The notes: generated by a model from the letters alone, not told the origin. 64,000 bases of DNA from Plastoroseomonas hellenica (GCF_018129085.1 NZ_JAAGBB010000034.1:1-64000), one strand, 5' to 3'. Shown: positions 24,904-32,665, counted from the stretch's first letter. Made by a program: numbers and translations.

Positions 24904-27507
24904 ATGAAGGTGATCAAGCCGTTGGCGCTCGGGGTGCTGCATCGCCCGATCGAATTCCAGCGGCGCTTTTTCCTGGGTGTCGCGGCGATCACCTTCTGCC
25001 CGATGGGCGAGGCGCCGGGCATCCTCGGCGATATCGCGATGTGGAAATTCCTGGCCGAGGAATTGCCGCCCACCCAGCCGCTCGACCTGGCGCTACCCAA
25101 GACCGCCGCCGAATTTCTGATGACCGGCAGCGCCTTCACGCCAGGCGGCATGCCCGCCCGGGCGGTGACGGTCTCTGCCCGCCTCGGCTTCGTCACCAAG
25201 CGCCTGATGGCGGTGGGCGACCGCCATATCGAGGAGGGCCGCGCCACCGAGCCCGCAGCCTTCACCGAAATGCCGATGGGCTGGGAACGCGCCTATGGCG
25301 GGCCGAAGGTCGCGGAGAATCCGCTCGGCCGCGGTACCGAGGAATTGCCCCTTGCCGGCATTGGCTACCGCATCCCGCTGCCGAATGTGGTGGAGGCCGA
25401 CCGCGACGCACGAGTCGGCGAGCCGCGACCGCTCGGCTTCGGCCCCATCGACATCGCCTGGCCGCAGCGTTCCAAACTCGCCGGCACCTATGATCCGCGC
25501 TGGCTGCAGGAGGAATTCCCGGGCTTTGCCCGCGACATCGATTGGCGGATCCTTATGGCGGCCGCCCCAGATCAGCGCTTCCCCGGCTTCCTCCGGGGCG
25601 ACGAGGACTACGCGATCGAGAACATGCATCGGGAGCTGCCGGAGCTGACCGGCCGGCTCCCCGGCATCGCACCGCGCATCTTCATCCAGCGCCGCGGCAC
25701 CGAGGGGCTGGAGGAAGTGCCGCTCGGGCTTACCACGGTGTGGTTCTTCCCCAATCGCCGTCGCCTGGTGATGATCCATCATGGCCGCGTGCGGGTGGCG
25801 GAGGAGGATGCCCGCGACGTGGAGCGGCTGCTGCTCGGTGCCGACCGCCTCGGCGCGCCGCGCCCGGCCGCCCAGTTCGCCGCGGTCCTGGCGAAGCGCC
25901 TCGATCCGGAATACGGCGTGCTCGAGGCGCTGCGCGACAGCGATCTGGTGCCCGCCGAGCTGATCCTGAGCGACCCCGATGTCGAGGAAGCCAAGGCGCG
26001 CACGGCCGAAGAGGGGCTGGTGCACAAGCGGATGCGGCGCCGCCAGGCGCTGGAGATCGAGCGCGACCGCGAGCGCGTCCGCGCGCTGGGCCTCGATCCC
26101 GACAAATACGCCATGCCGCCGATGCCGCCCGAGGAGCCGCCGCCCAGCCTCGAGGAGCTGCCGGCCCGGGTGGAGCGCATCCTGGCCGATTCGGAGCGCC
26201 ACAAGAAGGAAGGCGAGGCGGCGGCGGCAAAGCAGGCGGAGATCGCCAATGCGCTGGCAGCCCAGCATGGCCTCACCATCTCGCCTGCGGACAAAAAGCC
26301 GGCGGGGCCGCCGGTCTTCTCAGCGGCCGCCAAGCGCCGGGACGCAGAGGCGCTGGCCGAGGCGCTGGAGGCCGAGGGGCTGGATGCCAGCCAGATTCGC
26401 ATCGTCCTGGCGGACCCTGAAATCACCGGGAGCTGGGACAAGGCGGAAGCCCAGCTGCGCGATGCCTATCTCGCTTCGGCCGATGCGCAGGATCCGGCGC
26501 CACGCCTCGATGCCGCCGCCAACTACATATTGCGCGCGCGGCTCTTTGACGGGCAGCGCAGTGCTGTGCGCCTCGATCTCTGCGGCGCCGACCTCGCCGG
26601 CGCCGACCTCGCCGGCTTCGACCTGACCGAGGCCTGGCTCGACGGCGCCGATCTCACCGGTGCCAACCTCACCCGCGCGAAGCTCGGCCGCGCCGTGCTC
26701 GCGCATGCGCGCATGGATGGGGCGCGGCTCGCCGGCGCGCAGATGGTGGAAGCCAATCTGGGCCGGGCCTCGCTGCAGGGCGCCGACCTCTCGGGCGCGG
26801 TGCTGCGCGATGCGGTGCTGCGCGGCACCGACCTGCGCAAAGCAAGCCTGCGCCGCGCCGACCTGAGCGGTGCCCAGCTCGACGAGACGCCGCTCGAAGG
26901 GGCCGATTTCTCGGATGTCACGGCGCCGAAGCTGATGCTGAGGGACAGCGCACTTGCGGGGATGCGCGCGATCGGCGCGCAGCTCGACGAGGCGCTCTTC
27001 TATAATGTCGATCTCGCCGGCGCCGATCTCACCGCCGCTTCCCTGCACCGCGCCTCCTTCATCAAGGCACGCGCGGCGGGGATCGTGTTCAGCAATGCCA
27101 ACCTGACCACCGCCATCTTCGTCGAGAGCGACCTGACGGGCGCCACCCTCGATGCCGCGCGCTGCGAGGGCACCAATTTCCGCGGCACCCGTCTCGCCGG
27201 GGCGATGTTCCGTGGCACGCTGCTCGACGGCGCCGACCTCTCGGACTGCGATCTTGCCGGCGCCTCCTTCGACCTCGCGCGGGCGCGCCAGGCGCGATTC
27301 GTCGCGGCCAATCTGAACGGAGCGACGATGACCCGGGCCGATCTCATGGGCGCCAATCTCGGGCGTGCCGATCTCCGCAGCGCCAACCTCAGCGACAGCA
27401 GCCTCTACGAGGCCGATCTCGGCCGCATCCAGGCCGACAGCGCCACCCGCTATGACCGGGTGCAGCGCACCCGCACCAAGCTGGTGCCGCGGCGGCTGCC
27501 GGCATGA
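24904..27507 (+). CDS. DUF2169 T6SS adaptor fused to pentapeptide repeats
   Basis: An 867-residue fusion. Residues 1 to about 300 are a DUF2169 domain (PIEFQRRFFLGVAAITFCPMG, AFTPGGMPARAVTVSARLG, MGWERAYGGPKVAENPLGRG, DIDWRILMAAAPDQRFPGFL). DUF2169 proteins are known adaptors that load effectors onto VgrG (established for the Agrobacterium Tde2/VgrG2 pair). Residues about 340-520 are a charged, Lys/Arg/Glu-rich helical linker, and about 540-845 are pentapeptide repeats of the A(D/N)LxG type, which fold as a right-handed beta-helix. It follows the small membrane gene by 19 bases. Its stop overlaps the next pentapeptide gene by 4 bases. Role: probable cargo adaptor or structural extension of the spike. 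Confidence 0.85.
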   Translation: MKVIKPLALGVLHRPIEFQRRFFLGVAAITFCPMGEAPGILGDIAMWKFLAEELPPTQPLDLALPKTAAEFLMTGSAFTPGGMPARAVTVSARLGFVTKRLMAVGDRHIEEGRATEPAAFTEMPMGWERAYGGPKVAENPLGRGTEELPLAGIGYRIPLPNVVEADRDARVGEPRPLGFGPIDIAWPQRSKLAGTYDPRWLQEEFPGFARDIDWRILMAAAPDQRFPGFLRGDEDYAIENMHRELPELTGRLPGIAPRIFIQRRGTEGLEEVPLGLTTVWFFPNRRRLVMIHHGRVRVAEEDARDVERLLLGADRLGAPRPAAQFAAVLAKRLDPEYGVLEALRDSDLVPAELILSDPDVEEAKARTAEEGLVHKRMRRRQALEIERDRERVRALGLDPDKYAMPPMPPEEPPPSLEELPARVERILADSERHKKEGEAAAAKQAEIANALAAQHGLTISPADKKPAGPPVFSAAAKRRDAEALAEALEAEGLDASQIRIVLADPEITGSWDKAEAQLRDAYLASADAQDPAPRLDAAANYILRARLFDGQRSAVRLDLCGADLAGADLAGFDLTEAWLDGADLTGANLTRAKLGRAVLAHARMDGARLAGAQMVEANLGRASLQGADLSGAVLRDAVLRGTDLRKASLRRADLSGAQLDETPLEGADFSDVTAPKLMLRDSALAGMRAIGAQLDEALFYNVDLAGADLTAASLHRASFIKARAAGIVFSNANLTTAIFVESDLTGATLDAARCEGTNFRGTRLAGAMFRGTLLDGADLSDCDLAGASFDLARARQARFVAANLNGATMTRADLMGANLGRADLRSANLSDSSLYEADLGRIQADSATRYDRVQRTRTKLVPRRLPA

Positions 27508-28565
27508 GCCGCGCGGTCCTGGAAGCGCTGGTGCGGGACGGTGAGGTCGTCACCCAGCAGCAGAACTTCGCCGGCGCCAGGCTCTCCGGCGCCGATCTCT
27601 CCGGCGGCATCTGCGAAGGCGTGGATTTCAGCGGCGCCGATCTCAGCGGTGCCAATTTCCGCGAAGCGATCGTGATGAAGGCGCGCTTCGACGGCGCCGA
27701 TCTCGGCAATGCCGACCTCACCCATGCCAGCTTCATCGAATGCAGCTTCGTGCAGGCCCGGTTCACCGGGGCGCGCACCGTCACCATGAACGCGATCCAA
27801 TGCGACCTGACCGGCGCCACGCTGCGCGGCTGCGACCTGACCGAAAGCCGGATGATGGAAACGGTGCTGGTCGGGGCCTCGTTCGCCGAGGCCAATTGCG
27901 GTCGCCTGGCGGTCGCGAAATGCGACACGCGGCGGCTCGACCTCAGCGGCGCCAATCTGGAAGGCGGCGTGATCATCGGCGCCGATTTCACAAGCGTGCC
28001 ACTCGACGGCGCGCGTTTCTTCCGCACCGTGCTCATGCAGTCCAACTTCGCCGGGCGCGACCTGTCGGGCATGGGCTTTCCGGCCTGCCAGCTCATGGAA
28101 TGCGATCTCTCCGGCTGCAACCTGGCGCGCGCCAATCTCCACCAGGCCGGGCTGCTCAAGGCCAAGCTCGACCGCGCCTGCCTCGACGGCGCGAACCTGA
28201 CCCAGGCCGTGCTGATGGAGGCTGCGCTGCCAGGGGCCACGCTGCGTGGCGCCGACCTCAGCAACGCCATCCTCTCGGGTGCCGACCTATCCGAGGCGGA
28301 TCTGACCGGCGCCCGCCTGTACCAGGCGATCTGCGTCGGCATGGTCGCGACACGGGCGCGCTTTACCCAATGCGACATGACCTATGCCGATCTCAGCCAC
28401 GCCCGGCTGGACGGCGCCGATCTGAGCGGCGCGACCCTCTTCCGTGCCAATCTGCATGAGGTACAGCACCAGGGCGCCGCCATACCCAACCGCGGCCAGG
28501 CCCTGTCGCCCGATCCCCATCGCGTGCAGGCGGAACGGTGGCAGGACCGCTGGCGGACCGCCTGA
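27504..28565 (+). CDS. Pentapeptide-repeat protein of the VgrG cluster
   Basis: A 353-residue protein made almost wholly of pentapeptide repeats from about residue 20 to 320 (GADLSGANF, GADLGNADLTHASF, GANLEGGVIIGADF, GADLSEADLTGARL and similar). A run of this length predicts a slender right-handed quadrilateral beta-helix. The start overlaps the stop of the DUF2169-pentapeptide gene (ATGA), so the two repeats-containing proteins are made together and may stack or assemble. Similar pairs accompany DUF2169/DUF3540/DUF4150 genes in other proteobacterial VgrG loci (recalled, not tested). No enzymatic motif is visible. It is not a gyrase-protecting Qnr-type protein by context. Confidence 0.85.
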   Translation: MSRAVLEALVRDGEVVTQQQNFAGARLSGADLSGGICEGVDFSGADLSGANFREAIVMKARFDGADLGNADLTHASFIECSFVQARFTGARTVTMNAIQCDLTGATLRGCDLTESRMMETVLVGASFAEANCGRLAVAKCDTRRLDLSGANLEGGVIIGADFTSVPLDGARFFRTVLMQSNFAGRDLSGMGFPACQLMECDLSGCNLARANLHQAGLLKAKLDRACLDGANLTQAVLMEAALPGATLRGADLSNAILSGADLSEADLTGARLYQAICVGMVATRARFTQCDMTYADLSHARLDGADLSGATLFRANLHEVQHQGAAIPNRGQALSPDPHRVQAERWQDRWRTA

Positions 28566-28597
28566 CATGCCTCAGCTTTTTTTCCGGAAGGATGCCG

Positions 28598-29197
28598 ATG
28601 AACGCCCTTTCTCCCATGCCGATGATCGCGGCCACCGAGACCCTCCTGGCCGAGGTGGTGCTGCACGAAGGCGCCGCCCTGACCGTGCTGCGCGGCGGCA
28701 CGCGCATCGCCGCCCGCCGCGCGATCTCCTGCCTGATCGAACCGGAGCCGGGTGACCTGGTGCTGCTCGGCGGGCCCGCGGCGCAGCCCTATGTGCTGGC
28801 GGTGCTGGAGCGTCCGGGCAGCCGGCCCATCCGCCTTGCCGTCGCCGGCGATATGGAGGTCGCCTCCGATGGTGGCCGCCTCACGCTCAACGCGGAGACC
28901 CTGGTGATGAGCGCCCGCACCGGCCAGGTCGCGATCGAGGATCTCGCGCTGTCCGGCGGCAAGGTGGCCGCGCGGTTTGGCCGCATCGGCCTGGTGGCCG
29001 AGGCGATCGAAAGCCTCGTCACCCGGCTGCTTACCCGGGCCCGGCGCAGCTATCGCTTCGTCGAGGAGACCGATCATCTCCGCGCCCAGGGCGTAGACCA
29101 CCGCGCCTCCGGCCATATGAACCTCCGCGGCGAGACCGCGGTGATGCACGCGGCGGTCCTGGTGAAGGTCGACGCAGCGCAGATCCACATGGGCTGA
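28598..29197 (+). CDS. DUF3540 family protein (T6SS tip cluster)
   Basis: A 199-residue protein matching DUF3540, a family found almost only in VgrG/DUF2169/DUF4150 loci. Typical elements are ARRAISCLIEPEPGDLVLL, a second beta-rich segment with AVAGDMEVASDGGRLTLNA, and the C-terminal helical and strand part (RSYRFVEETDHLRAQGVDHR, MNLRGETAVMHAAVLVKVDA), ending VDAAQIHMG. The pattern of short amyloid-like repeats resembles the VgrG needle, consistent with a spike extension or a small tip component. ATG 28598 is chosen over ATG 28592 because GGAAG (28586-28590) would be too close to the latter. It precedes the DUF4150 gene by 11 bases. Confidence 0.8.
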   Translation: MNALSPMPMIAATETLLAEVVLHEGAALTVLRGGTRIAARRAISCLIEPEPGDLVLLGGPAAQPYVLAVLERPGSRPIRLAVAGDMEVASDGGRLTLNAETLVMSARTGQVAIEDLALSGGKVAARFGRIGLVAEAIESLVTRLLTRARRSYRFVEETDHLRAQGVDHRASGHMNLRGETAVMHAAVLVKVDAAQIHMG

Positions 29198-29208
29198 GGA
29201 CAAGGCCG

Positions 29209-29598
29209 ATGTTCGCCAATTCCCAGATGATGGGCCTCGACCTGGCCTTCCCGGATGTCTGCCTCACGCCGCCGGTGCCGGTGCCGCTCCCCTATCCGGA
29301 TATCGCGCTGGGGCCGACGGCGATCCCGAGCCAGGTGCGGGTGATGATCATGGCCATGCCGCAGCACAACCTTGCCACCGTCACGCCGCTGACCAACGGC
29401 GACAACACCGGCGTCGCGACCGGCGTCGCCTCCGGCACGGTGATGGGCCCGTCGCGGCACCTGACGGCATCCTTCACCACGCTGATCGGCGGCATGCCGG
29501 CGACGCGGCTCACCTCGATGAGCCTGCAGAACAGCACCAACATGGTCGGCGCACGCATCGTGCCGAGCCAGGTCCGGGTCCTGATCCTGGCGCCCTGA
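29209..29598 (+). CDS. PAAR-like DUF4150 spike-tip protein
   Basis: A 129-residue DUF4150 protein, a PAAR-like cone that caps the VgrG needle. N-terminal MFANSQMMGLDLAFPDVCLTPP and the YPDIALG segment, followed by PSQVRVMIMAMPQHNL, GVASGTVMGPSRHLTASFTTLIGG, and M-P-A-T-R-L-T, are typical. In many loci such a PAAR-like domain is N-terminally attached to a toxin; here it is a stand-alone short protein with no extension. It is the last gene of the cluster: the next genes are convergent stress genes. The absence of a toxin gene after it is notable (see findings). Confidence 0.85.
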   Translation: MFANSQMMGLDLAFPDVCLTPPVPVPLPYPDIALGPTAIPSQVRVMIMAMPQHNLATVTPLTNGDNTGVATGVASGTVMGPSRHLTASFTTLIGGMPATRLTSMSLQNSTNMVGARIVPSQVRVLILAP

Positions 29599-29600
29599 AC

Positions 29601-29828
29601 CTAGTCCTCCGGGCGGTCGGTTCCGCCGCTGCTCCCGGATCGGGTCCCGGCGCCGCTATGCGCGTGTCCGCCGCCCTTGCGGCCGGCTTCGGCGGCCAAA
29701 GCGGGGTCGCGCGCAAAGCTGCGCTTGCCGGGCGGAACGCTGCGCCCGCCCCTGGCGGCGAGGTCGCGCTGCTTGTCGTCATTCATGGCAGCGAAGCCAC
29801 GCCTGCTTTTCTTGCCTGCTTCCGTCAT
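29601..29828 (-). CDS. KGG-repeat stress protein (short, one repeat plus one degenerate)
   Basis: A 75-residue hydrophilic protein with the stress-induced KGG motif: a first unit (RGFAAMNDDKQRDLAARGG) and a second (SVPPGKRSFARDPALAAEAGRKGGG), followed by a Ser/Gly-rich tail. KGG proteins of the GsiB/con-10 type accumulate in general stress in enteric and other bacteria and are glycine-rich hydrophilins. ATG 29826-29828 with AGGGTGA 6 bases upstream is preferred over the in-frame GTG three codons upstream. It lies downstream of a longer KGG gene on the same strand, from which it is separated by a strong terminator-like hairpin. Confidence 0.75.
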   Translation of the reverse strand: MTEAGKKSRRGFAAMNDDKQRDLAARGGRSVPPGKRSFARDPALAAEAGRKGGGHAHSGAGTRSGSSGGTDRPED

Positions 29829-29873
29829 CGGCGTCACCCTGCTGGCACGATCCCGTAGCCATCCGCCCCCGTG

Positions 29874-29899
29874 CGGGGCAGGCCTTCCGGCCTGCCCCG
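29874..29899 (-). terminator. Strong hairpin between the two KGG genes
   Basis: An 11-bp perfect stem, CGGGGCAGGCC (29874-29884) with its complement at 29889-29899, around the tetraloop TTCC. It lies between the longer KGG gene (ends 29913, leftward) and the short one (starts 29828). No T-run follows on the minus strand, so termination is likely partial or Rho-aided, or the hairpin protects the upstream mRNA. Confidence 0.5.
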
Positions 29900-29912
29900 T
29901 GCTTTCCCGAGT

Positions 29913-30269
29913 TCAGTGTTGGCCGCCCTTGCGGCCGGCTTCCGAGGCACGCTGGCGATCCTCCGCGAAATTGCCGGAACCGCCGCGCGGGGCGCCGCCC
30001 GCGCTCCCGCCATGCGATTGCTGGCCGCCCTTGCGGCCGGCCTCGGAGGCAAGCTCATGGTTCTGCGAGAAGCTCCTTTTCTCGTCCGGAACGCTCTGGC
30101 CGCCCTTGCGGCCGGCCTCGGCGGCGAGTTCGTGGTCCCTGGAGAAGCTCCGCTTTTCGTCAGGCACGCTCTGGCCGCCCTTCGAAGCGATGCCACGCTG
30201 CTTCCTCTCGTCCATCGACGCGAAGCCGCGGCCGCTCTGGTTAGGGTGATTCTGTTCGGACTGGGCCAT
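29913..30269 (-). CDS. KGG-repeat general stress protein with four repeats
   Basis: A 118-residue hydrophilic protein with four copies of the KGG unit. The first (RGFASMDERKQRGIASKGG) and the last (NFAEDRQRASEAGRKGG) are short; the two middle ones are 25 residues each and nearly identical (SVPDEKRSFSRDHELAAEAG and SVPDEKRSFSQNHELASEAG, each followed by RKGGQ). Such low-complexity Lys/Gly/Glu/Ser-rich proteins are stress hydrophilins. The two middle units correspond to a 75-bp tandem DNA repeat (30021-30170). ATG at 30267-30269 is preceded by GGAGGA. It is probably co-regulated with the neighbouring stress genes. Confidence 0.8.
   Translation of the reverse strand: MAQSEQNHPNQSGRGFASMDERKQRGIASKGGQSVPDEKRSFSRDHELAAEAGRKGGQSVPDEKRSFSQNHELASEAGRKGGQQSHGGSAGGAPRGGSGNFAEDRQRASEAGRKGGQH
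30021..30170. repeat. 75-bp tandem repeat (two units) inside the KGG gene
   Basis: Units begin at 30021 and 30096 with the same ten-base word CTGGCCGCCC, and a third, truncated unit begins at 30171. Each unit encodes one 25-residue KGG repeat. The two full units differ by scattered substitutions, so they are not a very recent duplication, but the repeated words could allow slippage or recombination to change copy number. Confidence 0.8.
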
Positions 30270-30471
30270 GCCAGATCCTCCTTTTGCTTTTCATCCGTCC
30301 GTGTGGACACCCGGTTAACGAAGCCCCGCCAGTGCAGTTCCCGCTGTTCCACGACGGCATCCAGCACAGCGATGTGCGTGACTTGGCCGTGGCGCGTCAC
30401 GACCGCGCGCGGGCTTCAACCCGCATGCCGCCACGCTGTTCTCGCCAGAGGCTGCAAGCAGGAGACCATCC

Positions 30472-30888
30472 ATGGCCAGAACGCGCCCAACCCACACCCT
30501 CACCGAAAGCGCCGCTCGCGACGAGACCGCCGCGCTCATCGCCTCCGACAAGGTCGAGGGCACGGCGGTCTATGATCCGCGTGGCAACAGGCTCGGCTCC
30601 ATCCACACCGTGATGATCCGGAAGGTCGAGGGCGAGGTCGCCTATGCGGTGCTGTCCTTCGGCGGTCTGCTCGGCATCGGTACCGAATATTACCCGTTGC
30701 CCTGGTCGCAGCTTCATTTCGACACGGAACTCGACGGCTATGTCATCTCGATCACTGCGGAGCAGCTCGAGGGCGCGCCGCGCTACGAAGGCCGGTCGGT
30801 AAGCGACTGGTCACGCGCGGATGCGAACTGGGCGAACAAGGTCGATGACTACTACGGCTTGCCGCGCGGCACCTCGACCCTGATCTGA
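30472..30888 (+). CDS. PRC-barrel domain protein
   Basis: A 138-residue protein with a PRC-barrel domain at residues about 22-95: ASDKVEGTAVYDPRGNRLGSI, VMIRKVEGEVAYAVLSFGG, GIGTEYYPLPWSQLHFD. PRC barrels occur in photosynthetic reaction centre H subunits, ribosome maturation factor RimM and many small stress proteins; the stand-alone form with the GIG-x-x-x-Y-P-L-P-W-x-x-L pattern is common in alphaproteobacteria and is often stress-induced. The tail YYGLPRGTSTLI is also characteristic of these. A GGAG-containing SD precedes ATG 30472. It ends at a strong bidirectional hairpin. Confidence 0.85.
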   Translation: MARTRPTHTLTESAARDETAALIASDKVEGTAVYDPRGNRLGSIHTVMIRKVEGEVAYAVLSFGGLLGIGTEYYPLPWSQLHFDTELDGYVISITAEQLEGAPRYEGRSVSDWSRADANWANKVDDYYGLPRGTSTLI

Positions 30889-30894
30889 GCCTGC

Positions 30895-30926
30895 GCAGGC
30901 GGCGCGGCCGATGCCGCGCCGCCTGC
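30895..30926. terminator. Bidirectional terminator hairpin between PRC-barrel and SDR genes
   Basis: A 13-bp perfect stem (30895-30907 with 30914-30926; core CAGGCGGCGCGG) and a 6-base loop CCGATG, located exactly between the convergent stops at 30888 and 30932. The stem is GC-only but for one pair. It lacks a T-run on either strand, as is common in GC-rich genomes. Confidence 0.7.
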
Positions 30927-30931
30927 CGCGA

Positions 30932-31795
30932 TCAGCCGTTGATGACCGTGCCGCCATTCGGGTGCAGCACCTGGCCGGTGAAGTAGCTGCTGTCCCGGCT
31001 GGACGCGAGGAAGATGAAGCTCGGTGCCACCTCGTCCGGCTCGCCGGCACGCTCCATGGGCGCGGAGGCGCCGTGCTGCGCCGTCTTCTCTGCATCGAAG
31101 CTCGCGGGGATCAGCGGCGTCCAGATCGGCCCCGGCGCCACCGCATTGACGCGGATATCATGCTCCTTCAGTGCGGCGGCCAGGCTGCGGGTCAGGGCGA
31201 CGATGGCGCCCTTGGTCGCGGCATAGTCGATCAACTGCTCATGGCCGCGATAGGCGGTGATGGAGGTCGTGTTCACGATGGCCCCGCCACGCGGCATGTG
31301 GGGCAGGGCATATTTCGTCATCCACATCGTGCCGAGGATATTCGTCCGGAAGGTGCGCTCGACCTGGCGCTCATCGATCTGGGCGAAATCCTCGGTGATG
31401 TGCTGCTCGCCGGCATTGTTCACGAGCACGTCGATATGCCCGCCGAGCAGCGCCGAAGCCTCGGTCGCGGCAGTCCGGCAGAAGGTGGGGTCGCCGACAT
31501 CGCCGGCAAGCAGATGACATCGCCGGCCGGCCGCGGTGACCAGCGCGTGGGTGACGCCGGCATCCTCATGCTCATCGAGATAGACGATGGCGACATCGGC
31601 GCCCTCCTTCGCGAAGCCGACCGCGACCGCCCGTCCGATGCCGGAATCGCCGCCGGTGATGAGCGCCGTCTTGCCCTGTAGCCGGCCGCTGCCGACATAG
31701 GTCGACATGGAAGAGCGCGGCTTCGGCCGCATCTCCTCCTCCAGGCCCGGCTGGCGGTCCTGGTGCTGACGGGGGCGCTGCTCCTTCTGGGACAT
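30932..31795 (-). CDS. Short-chain dehydrogenase, general stress type (YghA/GSP39-like)
   Basis: A 287-residue SDR of the general stress protein 39 / YghA group, recognisable from its hydrophilic N-terminal extension (residues 1-35, with QHQDRQPGLEEEMRPKP) before the Rossmann core. NAD(P) binding is at TGGDSGIGRA (47-56), NNAG follows, and the catalytic Ser (NTTSITAYRG), Tyr and Lys (YAATKGA) are all present. C-terminal GQVLHPNGGTVING is typical of this group. The substrate is unknown; relatives are induced by oxidative and osmotic stress. It lies upstream of nothing on its strand and ends convergently against the PRC-barrel gene. The PPC gene starts 451 bases upstream and shares its direction, with 14 bases between. 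Confidence 0.88.
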   Translation of the reverse strand: MSQKEQRPRQHQDRQPGLEEEMRPKPRSSMSTYVGSGRLQGKTALITGGDSGIGRAVAVGFAKEGADVAIVYLDEHEDAGVTHALVTAAGRRCHLLAGDVGDPTFCRTAATEASALLGGHIDVLVNNAGEQHITEDFAQIDERQVERTFRTNILGTMWMTKYALPHMPRGGAIVNTTSITAYRGHEQLIDYAATKGAIVALTRSLAAALKEHDIRVNAVAPGPIWTPLIPASFDAEKTAQHGASAPMERAGEPDEVAPSFIFLASSRDSSYFTGQVLHPNGGTVING

Positions 31796-31809
31796 GGCCG
31801 AAGCTCCTC

Positions 31810-32247
31810 TCAGACGCGGATGGTGGCGAGGCCGAGCCGTGGGTCGAAGCGGCGACGGAGGTGCGCGGGCGTTTCGTTCACGATGATCTCGAGCGTCGGC
31901 CGCACGCGGCCGGTCATGAAATGGCCGCCGAGCGTGGTCCCGTCGCGGCGGCCGAGCACCGCATGCAGATGCAGCGCCGGCGCGCCCTTCTCGTCCTCGA
32001 CGACGTCGCCGAGCAGGCTCAGCACCTCGGTCTGCTCCGCCACGGGATGGCGGAGATAGGTGCGGCTGCCGATGTCCCAGAAGGCGAGCTCCGCCTCGGC
32101 GAAGGCGCCGATCGCGGTGACCTGCGCGGCGCCCACCCGTTCCGCCTTGGCGAAGGCCTGGAGGGATTGCATCGCCTCATCGCCGTCATCCAGCACGACG
32201 ACGAAGGTCCGGAGCCCGTCGGCGCCGTGGATCTGTCTGCTGTTCAT
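31810..32247 (-). CDS. PPC/DUF296 domain protein
   Basis: A 145-residue stand-alone PPC (DUF296) domain protein: TFVVVLDDGDEAMQSLQAFAK, the glycine-rich AAQVTAIGAFAEAELAFWD, SLLGDVVEDEKGAPALHLHAVLG, GGHFMTGRV and the C-terminal PTLEIIVNETP. The HLHAVLG...GGH pattern binds metal in crystal structures of bacterial members (H-x-H plus a later H). In plants the domain is part of AT-hook proteins; the bacterial function is unknown. It is upstream of the stress SDR with only a 14-base gap, suggesting one leftward transcript, and divergent from the zinc-ribbon gene across a 158-base region with a long hairpin. Confidence 0.85.
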   Translation of the reverse strand: MNSRQIHGADGLRTFVVVLDDGDEAMQSLQAFAKAERVGAAQVTAIGAFAEAELAFWDIGSRTYLRHPVAEQTEVLSLLGDVVEDEKGAPALHLHAVLGRRDGTTLGGHFMTGRVRPTLEIIVNETPAHLRRRFDPRLGLATIRV

Positions 32248-32319
32248 GCGAACCTCCCGGTACCGCTGGAACGGCGCCCGGCCAGCGGCGTTGCGCGGCG
32301 GACGGGTGGTTCACGCCGC

Positions 32320-32351
32320 GTTGCGCCCTTGCGGCCACGCAAGGACGCAAC
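32320..32351. promoter_or_regulatory. Double inverted repeat in the PPC / zinc-ribbon divergent promoter region
   Basis: GTTGCG (32320-32325) and CGCAAC (32346-32351) bracket CTTGCG (32328-32333) and CGCAAG (32338-32343) around the loop GCCA, giving two stacked stems. Slightly downstream, AACCCGGGTT (32361-32370) is a perfect 10-bp palindrome. Lying between divergent genes, either may be a regulator site; the regulator is unknown. Confidence 0.4.
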
Positions 32352-32405
32352 CGTACTCCGAACCCGGGTTTCAGACAGGATCGCAACCCGCGACGGGAGG
32401 CTGCC

Positions 32406-32639
32406 ATGGCGCGCTGCGCGCAATGCGGGAACGACTACGACAAGGCGTTCGATGTCGTGATGGCGGGCCGATCGCTGACCTTCGACAGTTTCGAATGCGC
32501 GATCGAGGCGATGGCACCGCGATGCGAGCATTGCGCCTGCCGCATCATCGGCCATGGGGTGGAGCAGGACGGGCGCATCTTCTGCTGCGCTAACTGCGCG
32601 AAACACGCGGGCATTTCCGCGCTGCGCGACCGGGTCTGA
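32406..32639 (+). CDS. Small zinc-ribbon protein with cysteine pairs
   Basis: A 77-residue Cys-rich protein: CAQCGNDYDKAFDVVMAG, then DSFECAIEAMAPRCEHCACRI and DGRIFCCANCAKHAG. It has four CxxC-type pairs or near-pairs and conserved His residues, a two-zinc ribbon layout. Close relatives in actinobacteria and alphaproteobacteria carry the same C-x-x-C-x-x-x-Y-x-x-x-F and S-F-E-C-A-I-x-A-x-A-P-x-C elements and are named only as hypothetical or metallothionein-like. Likely a metal-binding or nucleic acid-binding protein of unknown role. It is alone on its strand, divergent from the PPC gene, and convergent with an SDR gene. Confidence 0.7.
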   Translation: MARCAQCGNDYDKAFDVVMAGRSLTFDSFECAIEAMAPRCEHCACRIIGHGVEQDGRIFCCANCAKHAGISALRDRV

Positions 32640-32665
32640 ACCCGGCCGCGCAGGCACGATCCGCC

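Noticed and set aside
22230..25265. A 1011-codon minus-strand open frame
   Set aside because: Antisense to VgrG and neighbours; no recognisable domain.
30021..30170. CRISPR-like array
   Set aside because: The repeats are in-frame coding units of a KGG protein with no unique spacers.
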